Source: Deltaproteobacteria bacterium
GTDB taxonomy: Bacteria; Desulfobacterota; Desulfobulbia; Desulfobulbales; Desulfurivibrionaceae
Length of the DNA: 64,000 nt
Reading direction: 5' to 3'
NCBI GenBank assembly: GCA_021802645.1
Contig: JAJZRO010000006.1
Coordinates: 62,001-126,000, forward strand
Shown here one piece after another: positions 34,685-42,190 of the stretch. The notes under the pieces were generated by a model. It did no database searches. It was not told the origin of the DNA and saw only the letters and a program-made list of their open reading frames with translations. The position numbers and the translations under genes are program-made. Numbering within the stretch: the stretch's first letter is position 1; each line of letters starts with the position of its first letter.

Positions 34685-35803
34685 TCACATCTTCAACTCC
34701 CGCAAGAACCCCAGCGCCCGGCGGATGGCGATCTTGCCCGCCATCTTTTCCTGGCGCAGATGGCGCACCACCTGCACTGCCGGCAGCTCGTACTTTTCAT
34801 GGAAGTAGCGGAGCGAGGGCGTTGGCGCGCTCTCCGTAAGTTTGGCCTCGATGATGGTGGTGGGCTGATCCTCCACCGCCACGGCAAAATCCACCTCTTT
34901 CTTGTCCTTGGTCCGCAGATAGTGGAGCGTGGCGCGTTTGCCGTCGTAATCCTCGATGGCGTTGACGTGCTTCAACAGGCATACGGCCATCATGTTTTCA
35001 AAGTGGACTCCCTCGTCGCCCTTGACCATCCCGGTATCGTAGAAATAGAGCTTCGGCTCCTTGAGGAGCGAACGGGCGATGTTGTGATGGAAGGGCGTGA
35101 CCCGGAAGATGATGAAGAGTGCTTCGAGGATATCCAGGTATTTCCGGATCGTGTTGGGCGAACAGGCCACATCCTGGGCCAGGGAGGTGATGGAGATCGG
35201 CGAGCCGACGCGGCGGCGCAGGAGTTCCACAGTGAGCTGGATGGCCTTGAGGTCCTGGATGCGTTCGAAGTCGAGGATGTCGGTGCGGATGAGGCCATCG
35301 ACATACTGCATGCGCCAGCGGTCTGCTTCCTTGTCGGTGGCGGCCAGGAACGGTTCGGGGAAACCGCCGCGGGTCATGAGCGCATCGAGGGTTTTCTCCG
35401 AGACCTTGGCAATCTCGGCCACGGAAAGGGGATTGAGCCGGTGGCGGAAATAGCGGCCAGCCAGGGAATCACCGCTGGCGCGGAAGGTGTCGAGCCGGGC
35501 GCTGCCGGTGACGAGGATTTTGAGGCGCGGTGTCTTGGTGTCGAAGAGGCCCTTAAGGTAGTTCTTCCACCCCGCCATCTTGTGCAACTCGTCCAGCACC
35601 AGGAGTTCGGTGGTGGGCAGCCAGACCGCCTTGGTGATGATGGCGCGGTCTTCCAGGTTGTCGTAATTGAGGTAGACCCCGTTGGCGGTCGCCTTGAGCA
35701 GGGCCAGGGCGAGATGGGTCTTGCCGACCTGGCGGGGGCCGGTGAGGAAGACCATCTTACGCTGGAGGTCGTTGGCAATCAGGGGAAACTGCTTTCGTTC
35801 CAT
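34685..35803 (-). CDS. AAA ATPase with DUF4143 domain
   Basis: A 372-residue ATPase of a widely distributed prokaryotic family. The N-terminal ATPase part has a Walker A motif TGPRQVGKTHLA (about residues 20-31) and a Walker B LLVLDELHKM. The C-terminal DUF4143 region includes RYFRHRLNPLSVAEI, GGFPEPFLA, LAQDVACSPNTIRKYLDIL (a winged-helix-like part) and the nuclease-fold-like tail EVDFAVAVEDQPTTIIEAKLT. Function is poorly known; some are thought to be toxin or defence related. The ATG at 35803 is chosen over 36055 because the extension runs through the tRNA gene. The region before it carries repeats that may be operators. Confidence 0.88.
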   Translation of the reverse strand: MERKQFPLIANDLQRKMVFLTGPRQVGKTHLALALLKATANGVYLNYDNLEDRAIITKAVWLPTTELLVLDELHKMAGWKNYLKGLFDTKTPRLKILVTGSARLDTFRASGDSLAGRYFRHRLNPLSVAEIAKVSEKTLDALMTRGGFPEPFLAATDKEADRWRMQYVDGLIRTDILDFERIQDLKAIQLTVELLRRRVGSPISITSLAQDVACSPNTIRKYLDILEALFIIFRVTPFHHNIARSLLKEPKLYFYDTGMVKGDEGVHFENMMAVCLLKHVNAIEDYDGKRATLHYLRTKDKKEVDFAVAVEDQPTTIIEAKLTESAPTPSLRYFHEKYELPAVQVVRHLRQEKMAGKIAIRRALGFLRELKM

Positions 35804-35805
35804 GA

Positions 35806-35870
35806 CGACTATTATGCATCGTTTTGCAGAATAGTCGAGACTTTTGTGCATTTGCGTGCAGAAAAGTCGA
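35806..35870 (-). promoter_or_regulatory. Possible operator cluster before the DUF4143 gene
   Basis: An 8-bp inverted repeat CGACTATT/AATAGTCG (35806-35813, 35830-35837) overlaps a pair of direct repeats TGCAGAATAGTCGA (35825-35838) and TGCAGAAAAGTCGA (35857-35870), whose starts are 32 bp apart (three helical turns). They lie just upstream of the start codon, where autoregulation is plausible. Confidence 0.4.
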
Positions 35871-35957
35871 AGGTGAAAAGCAGTCAGGTGACAAAGAAAA
35901 ACCCGCGGCCCTGGTGGGTGCGGGTTTATGAAAGCCGGTTTCCCGGTTGGTGTCGGA

Positions 35958-36033
35958 TGGTGGAGCTGAGGGGGATCGAACCCCTGACCTACGCATTGCG
36001 AACGCGTCGCTCTCCCAGCTGAGCTACAGCCCC
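35958..36033 (-). tRNA. tRNA-Ala (anticodon CGC)
   Basis: A complete 76-base cloverleaf on the minus strand with genome-encoded CCA. The acceptor stem includes the G3-U70 pair that identifies alanine tRNA. D-loop AGCTGGGA, anticodon loop TTCGCAA (anticodon CGC, reads GCG) and T-loop GTTCGATC are all normal. It lies between the DUF4143 gene and a small metalloprotein gene. Confidence 0.96.
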
Positions 36034-36116
36034 ATCTGTTTCTCCCATAAACCACAGCGTTGCGGTTTCGTCAACGGCCATCTTGGCCGCCTTTCCGGTT
36101 GTGGTAATTTGCCGCG

Positions 36117-36431
36117 TCAAACGCCGAAGAGTTCCTTGACCAGCGCCAACACCCCTGGCCGCAGGCGGTAGGTCGCCTCGGCCTCGCGTTCCACCCGCGG
36201 CGAACAGGTACGGTTGTTGGGCAGCCCCTTGCGGTCGTCCCTGGCATGGACGAGTTCGTGCAGCAGGGTGAGATCCCGATCGTGTTCCGAGACCAGGTGC
36301 GGGGTGTAGATGTGGACCTCGAAGCCGACCGGGTCGTACTCGCCCTTGAGCTGCTGCGGGTGTTTCTTGCGGCGCCAGCGGATGGTGAGCCCGTCGTTGT
36401 AAAGCTGGATCACTTCTTTTTTGCTCAGCAT
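36117..36431 (-). CDS. Small HExxH putative metallopeptidase
   Basis: A 104-residue soluble protein with a zinc-protease-type motif [11 protein letters not shown] around residue 70 and a further conserved-looking [12 protein letters not shown]. The N-terminal half ([24 protein letters not shown]) is basic. Start 36431 is chosen because upstream frame sequence to 36956 overlaps another gene and is unlike a domain. The size and motif resemble short SprT-like or ImmA/IrrE-like peptidases, but key third-ligand residues cannot be assigned with certainty. It faces the eCIS operon end and may or may not be linked to it. Confidence 0.6.
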   Translation of the reverse strand: MLSKKEVIQLYNDGLTIRWRRKKHPQQLKGEYDPVGFEVHIYTPHLVSEHDRDLTLLHELVHARDDRKGLPNNRTCSPRVEREAEATYRLRPGVLALVKELFGV

Positions 36432-36603
36432 GGCCGCCCCTGAATTTTTTCTCTCCCTCCATTGTGCGCGGAAAGAAAAAAAATGGCGACCTCTTTTTGC
36501 GACGGCCGGGATTTGCCGGAAGCGTTCGGTAGGACGCGACAAGAAAAGGGGAGGCGAATACGCGCTCTCGCCCGTGCGGTAAGGTGCGCAGGGTGGAATC
36601 TGG

Positions 36604-37026
36604 CTAGTTTCTTTCGCCTTCCTCGGCCGGCTTGGCTGTGGCCACAGGCGCGCCTGCCACCGTCGCCGCAGGCATTGTTTTGAGCCTTGCGCGCTGGGCG
36701 GCTTGCAGTCCAACCAGAAGCGCCAACAGCCATGCCAGGGTCCAGGGGGAGGGATAACTGACGCAGGCCAGCGCGACCAGGCCACTGTTGAAGAGCATGA
36801 CATTCCCGAAGCCCAGCCCTCGCCCGCGGCCATAGGCCGCCAGGTGCATGGCCGTAAGCCAGAGGGCGAGGCCGAGCCGGGCATAGGTGGCCCAGGCGTG
36901 GGGCAAATGCACCATGAGGCCCACCACCGCAGGCCAGGTGACCAGGGCAAAGGCATAGGGTTCGGCCAGCATTTTGGTGAGTTCTTCGAACGCTGCCGAG
37001 AAAGGTGCGGTTGGCTCAGAGTTCAC
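36604..37026 (-). CDS. Small membrane protein overlapping the DUF4157 effector gene
   Basis: A 140-residue protein with about four hydrophobic segments (around residues 25-42, 48-64, 74-90 and 92-108) and an Ala/Pro-rich polar C-terminus. The start is GTG at 37026, and it overlaps the end of the 1333-residue DUF4157 gene by 11 bases, exactly the overlap seen elsewhere in this operon, so it is very likely translated with it. A membrane protein tied to a toxin-like gene could be an immunity protein, a holin-like release factor or a membrane anchor; sequence alone does not choose. No family recognised. Confidence 0.7.
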   Translation of the reverse strand: MNSEPTAPFSAAFEELTKMLAEPYAFALVTWPAVVGLMVHLPHAWATYARLGLALWLTAMHLAAYGRGRGLGFGNVMLFNSGLVALACVSYPSPWTLAWLLALLVGLQAAQRARLKTMPAATVAGAPVATAKPAEEGERN

Positions 37027-40000
37027 TGCGATGGTCCTCCAGGATGTTGTCGCGTGGCGCCACGCCGTATTGGTCGATGTTCGTCTCGCCAGTCGGTATG
37101 TTTACCACATCGTTTCCCGAGCCGATCTGCTGGTCGCGGCTGCCGTCGGATTTCAGGGTATGGGCGTGCAGGCTGACACTGCGCGGCACGGTCGCCTCTT
37201 CCTGCACCACCTCACGAATCGCCAGCCAGCGCCGTTTCTCGTCGGCGGCCGTGGCGGCCTTGGCACGGTCGAGGGCGCGTTGCGCATCGGCGCCCCGGTT
37301 CGGCATGCCGTAGTTGGCGGTCACGATGAAGTTGACCACCTTACGGTTCGCCGGATCCGGAGCATCCACCGTATCCTTCACCAGCTTTTCGAAGCCATGC
37401 AGCATCGAATCGCTGCGGCGGTTGTTCGCGCCCTGCGAGAGCGGCGTGAGATTTTGCCAGGTGTTTCCAGGCCCGCCGAGGTTGTGGTTCAGCAGGTGGC
37501 CAAGCACATAATAGCTGCCGCGGCTGCCGAGGCTGGAGCGGCGCTGGTTGAGACGGCGGTAGGCTGCGGTGTGCAGCGAACGGTCCGGCTCGCTGCCGCG
37601 GAAACTGCGGTTGTGGGTGAGGCGCAGCACGGTGGCGCTGGTGCCGTAACCGGCGCTGTTGACGTTGCCGTACACCGGCAGGGTGGACGGCGCATTGGCG
37701 TCGCCGGTGGGCATGAAACGGGCGGTCGCCTGCGCCAGTTCGCCCACCAAGCCGTCGATGGTGGTGGCGTGGTCCACGGCGGGGGCGGTCGCTCCAGCGG
37801 CGGGAGTGGCGGCCGGGGCACTGACCGGCGCCCGGGCTGCCGCATTGATGGCCGTGTCGAGCCGCGTGGCGATGTCGACGGCTGTGCGTTTGTCCGCCTC
37901 CTTGTCGGGGGGCACACGAGTATTTCGGATGAAAGTGGCATAGGGTACCGGATCGCTTGCCACCATCACCCGGGCCGCGTTGCCACTGCCCTGAATGTAG
38001 ACGCTATGGGTCTCGCCGCCGGCCCGGAACTCCCGGCGTGCCCGCCACCACTCGCGCAGCCGCGCCACACCGCGGCGGACCGCCGCAGCCCCGCGCCGCA
38101 CCATGTCGATGACGGCGCGGCCGAGGCGCAGGGCCCGGTCGATCAGCCAGTCGATGGCGCCGTTCACGCGGTCCCGGAGTCCGCCGAGAATCTCCCGCAG
38201 TCGCTGGGACAGCCGGCCGAGCCCGGCCTGGTTGGCGAGGAAGCCGATGGCCACGGGCAGGGCGCTGGCCAGCGCGTTTTCCAGGAAACCGGCCGCTTCG
38301 GTAATGGAGCCGCGGGCAATGCTCAAAACCCCGTCGAGGACCCGCGAGACGATCTCCAGCAGCTCCCGCAGATACTGCATGAAGGACTCGATGGCCCGGT
38401 AGATGGCGATGAGGGTGTTGATCACCGGCATGATGCCGCTGATGTCGAGCAACGAGAGCAACCAGCGGGTGGCCCAGCCGATGACCCGCTCAGTGATGAA
38501 GCCGATCACCCCCTGCACCACGGTGTCCCAGAGGTTGGCAAGCCGCTCCGTGAGTTCGCGCCACAACCCGGCCGGGCCCTCGGTCACCAGGGTGGCCACG
38601 AAGGACCAGACGCCGGTCGCCACCTCCAGCATGCTGCGCAGACGCGCCACCACGGCCGGGTCGAGGCGCCGGGCCAGACGGGCGAAGATGTTGTCCACCG
38701 TCACCCCCAGCACCTCCATGACGAAGCCGAGGACGGAGCGCAGGGAAAAATCCGCCGGCGGCGTGATGCCAGCCTCGCGCACCGCGCCGAACAGCCAGCC
38801 GGTGAAGCCGGTGAGCAGGTGACTGCCGATGCGGTCGAAGAAGCCCATGAAGCCGGCGCCCATCGCCCGCAGCAGGTTGATCAAAAAACCGATGGGGTTG
38901 GTGAGGATATCGCCGATGGCCCGCGCGGCCTTGGCCAGGACCTGCACCACCAGTTGCGGCGGCAGGCCGAGAATGCGCAGGACGGACTGGAAGAAGAGCC
39001 AGGCCGCCCCGGCGATATCGCCATCGACAAAGATGCGGCGCAGGATGGTGAGCGCGGTCTGTTGCACCCTCGGCCAGAGCTCCGGGTCGGTGAAGAACTG
39101 GCCGAAGACCGGGATGCGGGCCAGAATCTGGTTCTTGATGAAGTTCTCCACCGGCTCGCGGATGCAGGCCGGCACCCGCCGCCAGATGCTGCTCAGGATC
39201 AAGAGGGGCAACTGCATGAGGTCGCCGAAGATGGTGATGACCTTGCGCACTGTTTCCAGCACCAGTTCCAGGAAGGGGGTCAGCGCATCGAAGCCCTGCA
39301 CCAGCCAGTTGAACAGGACCGCGACCTTGTCGCGTGCCCAGGTAACCAGGCTGTTGACTGCGTCTTCCAGCCAGGTGAAGGCCCCGGCCAGCCAGGAGAG
39401 CCAGTCACTCGCCCGCAGGCGGCCGATCAGCCCGGTGACGAGGGAGCCAACGCCGGCGAGGCGCTCGCCCAGCCACTGCCCGGCCCCGACGATGATGCGG
39501 CGGACGGTGGCGATGATCTTCTGTACCGAGGGCAGCACCGAGTTGAGGGTGTCACGGGATTGCGGCACGCCTTCGCCGCCGTTCATGCCGGCGGCGGCGC
39601 CATCGAGTTCGGTGGCAAGGTGCTGGGCGTTTTCGCCCATCTCGCGGACGAAGGCCGGGGGGATCAGTTCGGCGACCCGGCCGGCGAAGTCCGCCACCGG
39701 TTGCCAGACCGGGCGGGTGCGTTCCTTCACCCAATCCCAGGCCTCGCCGGCCTTGCGGCTGATCCAGCCCAGGACGCCGCCCTGGCTGCCGGTGCTGTCC
39801 TCGCCCTCGGAGGAGCCGAAGAGGAGGTCTTTGAACCAGTCCCAGATGCGCGCCGCGGCCTCGCGCACCGGTCGGAGCCATTCCCAGAAGCGTCGCCCCA
39901 GGTCCTGGATGCCCTCCCAGACCGCGCCGCCGAAATCCTGAAGCCAGCGCACCGCTGGGGCACCGAAGTTGTTCCATAGGTCGCTGAAGAACTGGCCGAC

Positions 40001-41017
40001 CGGACGGAGAAACTCGGTGAGCTTGTCCCAGGCGACGCCCACCGTTTCGGTAACAAAGGTCTTGAGGTCGCTGATTGCCTGCATCAGTGGTTGGCAGTTG
40101 CCGGAGGCCAGGGCCGCGACGATGCGGGCAGCGCGTTCCACCAGCCCGGCGAAGAGGTCGATCAGTTGGCGTGGCCCTTCGAAAGGCACTAAGGCACGCA
40201 GGGTGGCGATGTACGCATCCCACGCGCGGGCGACCTGGCGCCCCAGCCAGTGCCGGATGCCTTCGTCGACAATGGCGTGCACCGTGCGGGCGAACTCTGG
40301 AGAAATGCGTTCCAGCAGCCGCCAGCCGAACTCCGTTACTTTATCGGCGGCCCAGTTGACAACGTCGCCCAGGGCGCCCGCTGCTGAATCGTAGAGATCG
40401 CTCCAGAAACCACGGCGCACCGGACTACTTTCTGTCTCTGCCGTTTGCCCCCGCTGCTGCGCCACATGGGCCAGTTCGTGGGCCAACAGAAAGCGGCCAG
40501 GCCCGGACTCCGGCTGGAAACGCCCGTCGTTGAAGGCAATGTGGTCGCCCACGGTGAAGGCGTGGGCATGTAAGGTTTCGTTGAGTCGCGCGGCCCGGTG
40601 GTCGGTGTGGATGCGGACTGCCGAGAGGTCCAGGTCGAAGCGTCCTTCCATCTCGGCCCGCACCGGCGGCGGCAACGGTTGGCCGCCGGATTGCAGCATG
40701 GAGATCTCGCATTCGATGGCGTCCGGCAATACCTGTTCTTCTTCAGCGGCGGCCTGGAGACGGTCACTCTCCTCGGCCGGGGCCAGCGCCCGCCGGACCG
40801 CGGCCCGTCCCCTGGCTGCGCTCCGGTCGCCGGCTGCCTCGCCGGGGACGGCCTTGCCCAAGGCGTGGGCGGCGAGGCGGTCAGCCTGTTTCTCGACCTC
40901 GTCCTGGGTGCCACCCAGTTTGAGTTTGGCGCGCAGGCCGCGCGGCACGGCCTGCGGTGTCCATGGCAGGCGAGACCGCTGCGTCGAGCGCGGGTTGGCA
41001 AGGGCGATCGTCTGCAT
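37016..41017 (-). CDS. Giant DUF4157 eCIS effector candidate with nuclease-like C-terminus
   Basis: A 1333-residue protein, last large gene of the injection-system operon. The DUF4157 domain (about residues 40-195) holds H180-E-L-A-H184, a zinc-peptidase-type motif, in LLAHELAHVAQQ. Residues about 210-960 form long Trp-rich, amphipathic helical sequence with repeated WLG, IWDWFKDLL and LLEIVS type segments, reminiscent of tape-measure or pore-forming proteins. The C-terminal 160 residues include GHLLNHNLGGPG (His1174) and NLTPL, resembling the DNA/RNA non-specific endonuclease motif. I infer a toxin or cargo of the particle; a tape-measure role for the middle is also possible. Translation initiation is odd: the good Shine-Dalgarno lies 35 bases upstream across a hairpin. 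Confidence 0.85.
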   Translation of the reverse strand: MQTIALANPRSTQRSRLPWTPQAVPRGLRAKLKLGGTQDEVEKQADRLAAHALGKAVPGEAAGDRSAARGRAAVRRALAPAEESDRLQAAAEEEQVLPDAIECEISMLQSGGQPLPPPVRAEMEGRFDLDLSAVRIHTDHRAARLNETLHAHAFTVGDHIAFNDGRFQPESGPGRFLLAHELAHVAQQRGQTAETESSPVRRGFWSDLYDSAAGALGDVVNWAADKVTEFGWRLLERISPEFARTVHAIVDEGIRHWLGRQVARAWDAYIATLRALVPFEGPRQLIDLFAGLVERAARIVAALASGNCQPLMQAISDLKTFVTETVGVAWDKLTEFLRPVGQFFSDLWNNFGAPAVRWLQDFGGAVWEGIQDLGRRFWEWLRPVREAAARIWDWFKDLLFGSSEGEDSTGSQGGVLGWISRKAGEAWDWVKERTRPVWQPVADFAGRVAELIPPAFVREMGENAQHLATELDGAAAGMNGGEGVPQSRDTLNSVLPSVQKIIATVRRIIVGAGQWLGERLAGVGSLVTGLIGRLRASDWLSWLAGAFTWLEDAVNSLVTWARDKVAVLFNWLVQGFDALTPFLELVLETVRKVITIFGDLMQLPLLILSSIWRRVPACIREPVENFIKNQILARIPVFGQFFTDPELWPRVQQTALTILRRIFVDGDIAGAAWLFFQSVLRILGLPPQLVVQVLAKAARAIGDILTNPIGFLINLLRAMGAGFMGFFDRIGSHLLTGFTGWLFGAVREAGITPPADFSLRSVLGFVMEVLGVTVDNIFARLARRLDPAVVARLRSMLEVATGVWSFVATLVTEGPAGLWRELTERLANLWDTVVQGVIGFITERVIGWATRWLLSLLDISGIMPVINTLIAIYRAIESFMQYLRELLEIVSRVLDGVLSIARGSITEAAGFLENALASALPVAIGFLANQAGLGRLSQRLREILGGLRDRVNGAIDWLIDRALRLGRAVIDMVRRGAAAVRRGVARLREWWRARREFRAGGETHSVYIQGSGNAARVMVASDPVPYATFIRNTRVPPDKEADKRTAVDIATRLDTAINAAARAPVSAPAATPAAGATAPAVDHATTIDGLVGELAQATARFMPTGDANAPSTLPVYGNVNSAGYGTSATVLRLTHNRSFRGSEPDRSLHTAAYRRLNQRRSSLGSRGSYYVLGHLLNHNLGGPGNTWQNLTPLSQGANNRRSDSMLHGFEKLVKDTVDAPDPANRKVVNFIVTANYGMPNRGADAQRALDRAKAATAADEKRRWLAIREVVQEEATVPRSVSLHAHTLKSDGSRDQQIGSGNDVVNIPTGETNIDQYGVAPRDNILEDHRSEL

Positions 41018-41026
41018 GGCTCAGTT

Positions 41027-41059
41027 GCCGCCCTGCCCGCAGGGCAGGGCGGCCTCCTT
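41027..41059 (-). promoter_or_regulatory. Hairpin bridging Shine-Dalgarno and start of the giant effector gene
   Basis: On the transcript, AAGGAGG (41059-41053) runs directly into an 11-bp GC-only-like stem GCCGCCCTGCC/GGCAGGGCGGC (41053-41043, 41037-41027) with a 5-base loop. Only nine bases then separate the stem from the ATG at 41017. Folding would bring the distant ribosome site close to the start, as is known for T4 gene 38. Confidence 0.6.
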
Positions 41060-41060
41060 C

Positions 41061-42143
41061 CTATTCCTCGACGGTGATATTGCCTGTGAGGGCACAGACA
41101 TTCGGACGCATGGGGGAGGTGGGCACCGTGATCACCAGGTAATAGGTCTTGTCGGTCGCCAGATCGGCCCAGCTCTCCGTATTGCTGACGCCGTTGGGAA
41201 AGTGGCGGGTTCCCTCCGAGGAATCCCACAAGATGCCTTTCTGCTTGAGTTCGATGTCATAGCCGCCGCTGCCGCAGGTGGCGGGATTCGGATAACCGGC
41301 ATCGGCGGTGACGCGGATGGTTCCCTTGGTAATGGAAAAGTTGCGCGATCTGAGGGAGCGATAGCGGATATCAATGGTGCTGGAGAAGATCACGGTGCGC
41401 ATGATCATCGGTGCCACCGTGCTCTGCCCGATTGCCGGCGCCGTTGTCGTACCGGTAGGCGTCTGGCCGCGCCCGCTGCCGTTTTTTGGGGTGCCCTGGC
41501 GCGTGTTCCCGGATCTGGTCTTGCGTCCGGATTGTTGCAGCACGTGGGCCAGTTCGTGGGCGAGCAGGCGGCGGCCTGACGGCGAGCTGGGCTGGTACTC
41601 GTCGCGCCCGAAAAAGACATCGTTGCCGACCGTGAAGGCGCGCGCGGAAAGGCTGGCCGCGAGCCTGGCCGCCTCGGTGTCGGCATGGACGCGCACCCCT
41701 CCCAGATCGGCCCCTAGGCGCGGTTCGAAAAAGTCGCGCTCGCCGATCGGCAGCGGCTGGCCACCGCCTCGCCTGGCGCCAATAGCGGCAGCCGCGGCAT
41801 TCGTCACAATTGCCTCGTCGCCAGCCGCCTTCCGCCGAATGTCCTCTTCCTTTTCCTTGTCGCGTTCCTTGGGCGCTTCTTTCTTTTTCTGCTCGTCTTC
41901 TTCCTCACCGGCCGCGGCCTTCCGCTGTAGGGTAGCCTCGGGCGGCGCCAGGGCTCGGGCGGCGATGTTGTCGGCCTCGCGTTCCTGGGCGTCCTCGGGG
42001 GTGCTGACCTTGAGCTTCGTCTGCACCGGATAGCCGAGCACCTCCTGCAAGACCGTGCGGTTGCCTTCGGCGCGGGTGGGTTTGCCCGCCGCCGTCATGC
42101 GACGGGACCTCGCCTGTCGGCGAAGTTGCTGGAAGATTTTCAT
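41061..42143 (-). CDS. DUF4157 protein, second eCIS cargo candidate
   Basis: A 360-residue protein. The ATG at 42143 follows AAGGAGG. The N-terminal part is charged (KKKEAPKERDKEKEEDIRRKA). The DUF4157 domain ends in RRLLAHELAHVLQQSGR with H196-E-L-A-H200. The last 120 residues lie beyond a Gly/Thr linker and form a beta-rich domain with two or three Cys (NPATCGSG, PNVCALTG) that I do not recognise. DUF4157 proteins are repeatedly found in eCIS clusters, where they are suspected effectors or processing factors. Unlike its neighbour it has no long helical middle. Confidence 0.83.
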   Translation of the reverse strand: MKIFQQLRRQARSRRMTAAGKPTRAEGNRTVLQEVLGYPVQTKLKVSTPEDAQEREADNIAARALAPPEATLQRKAAAGEEEDEQKKKEAPKERDKEKEEDIRRKAAGDEAIVTNAAAAAIGARRGGGQPLPIGERDFFEPRLGADLGGVRVHADTEAARLAASLSARAFTVGNDVFFGRDEYQPSSPSGRRLLAHELAHVLQQSGRKTRSGNTRQGTPKNGSGRGQTPTGTTTAPAIGQSTVAPMIMRTVIFSSTIDIRYRSLRSRNFSITKGTIRVTADAGYPNPATCGSGGYDIELKQKGILWDSSEGTRHFPNGVSNTESWADLATDKTYYLVITVPTSPMRPNVCALTGNITVEE

Positions 42144-42190
42144 GGCAGCCTCCTTGTCGATGGGCCGGATGCCGCGGCAGGTTGCCCGGC

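Noticed and set aside
35958-36033. tRNA-Ala as the integration site of the eCIS region
   Set aside because: The tRNA 3' end points away from the eCIS cluster (toward 34.7-35.9 kb), integrases usually use the 3' end, and no integrase or direct repeat of the tRNA end was seen.
36974-39979. Long plus-strand ORF of 1001 codons through the DUF4157 gene
   Set aside because: It is a shadow of the minus-strand effector gene in GC-rich DNA; no domain, and the minus frame has clear motifs.
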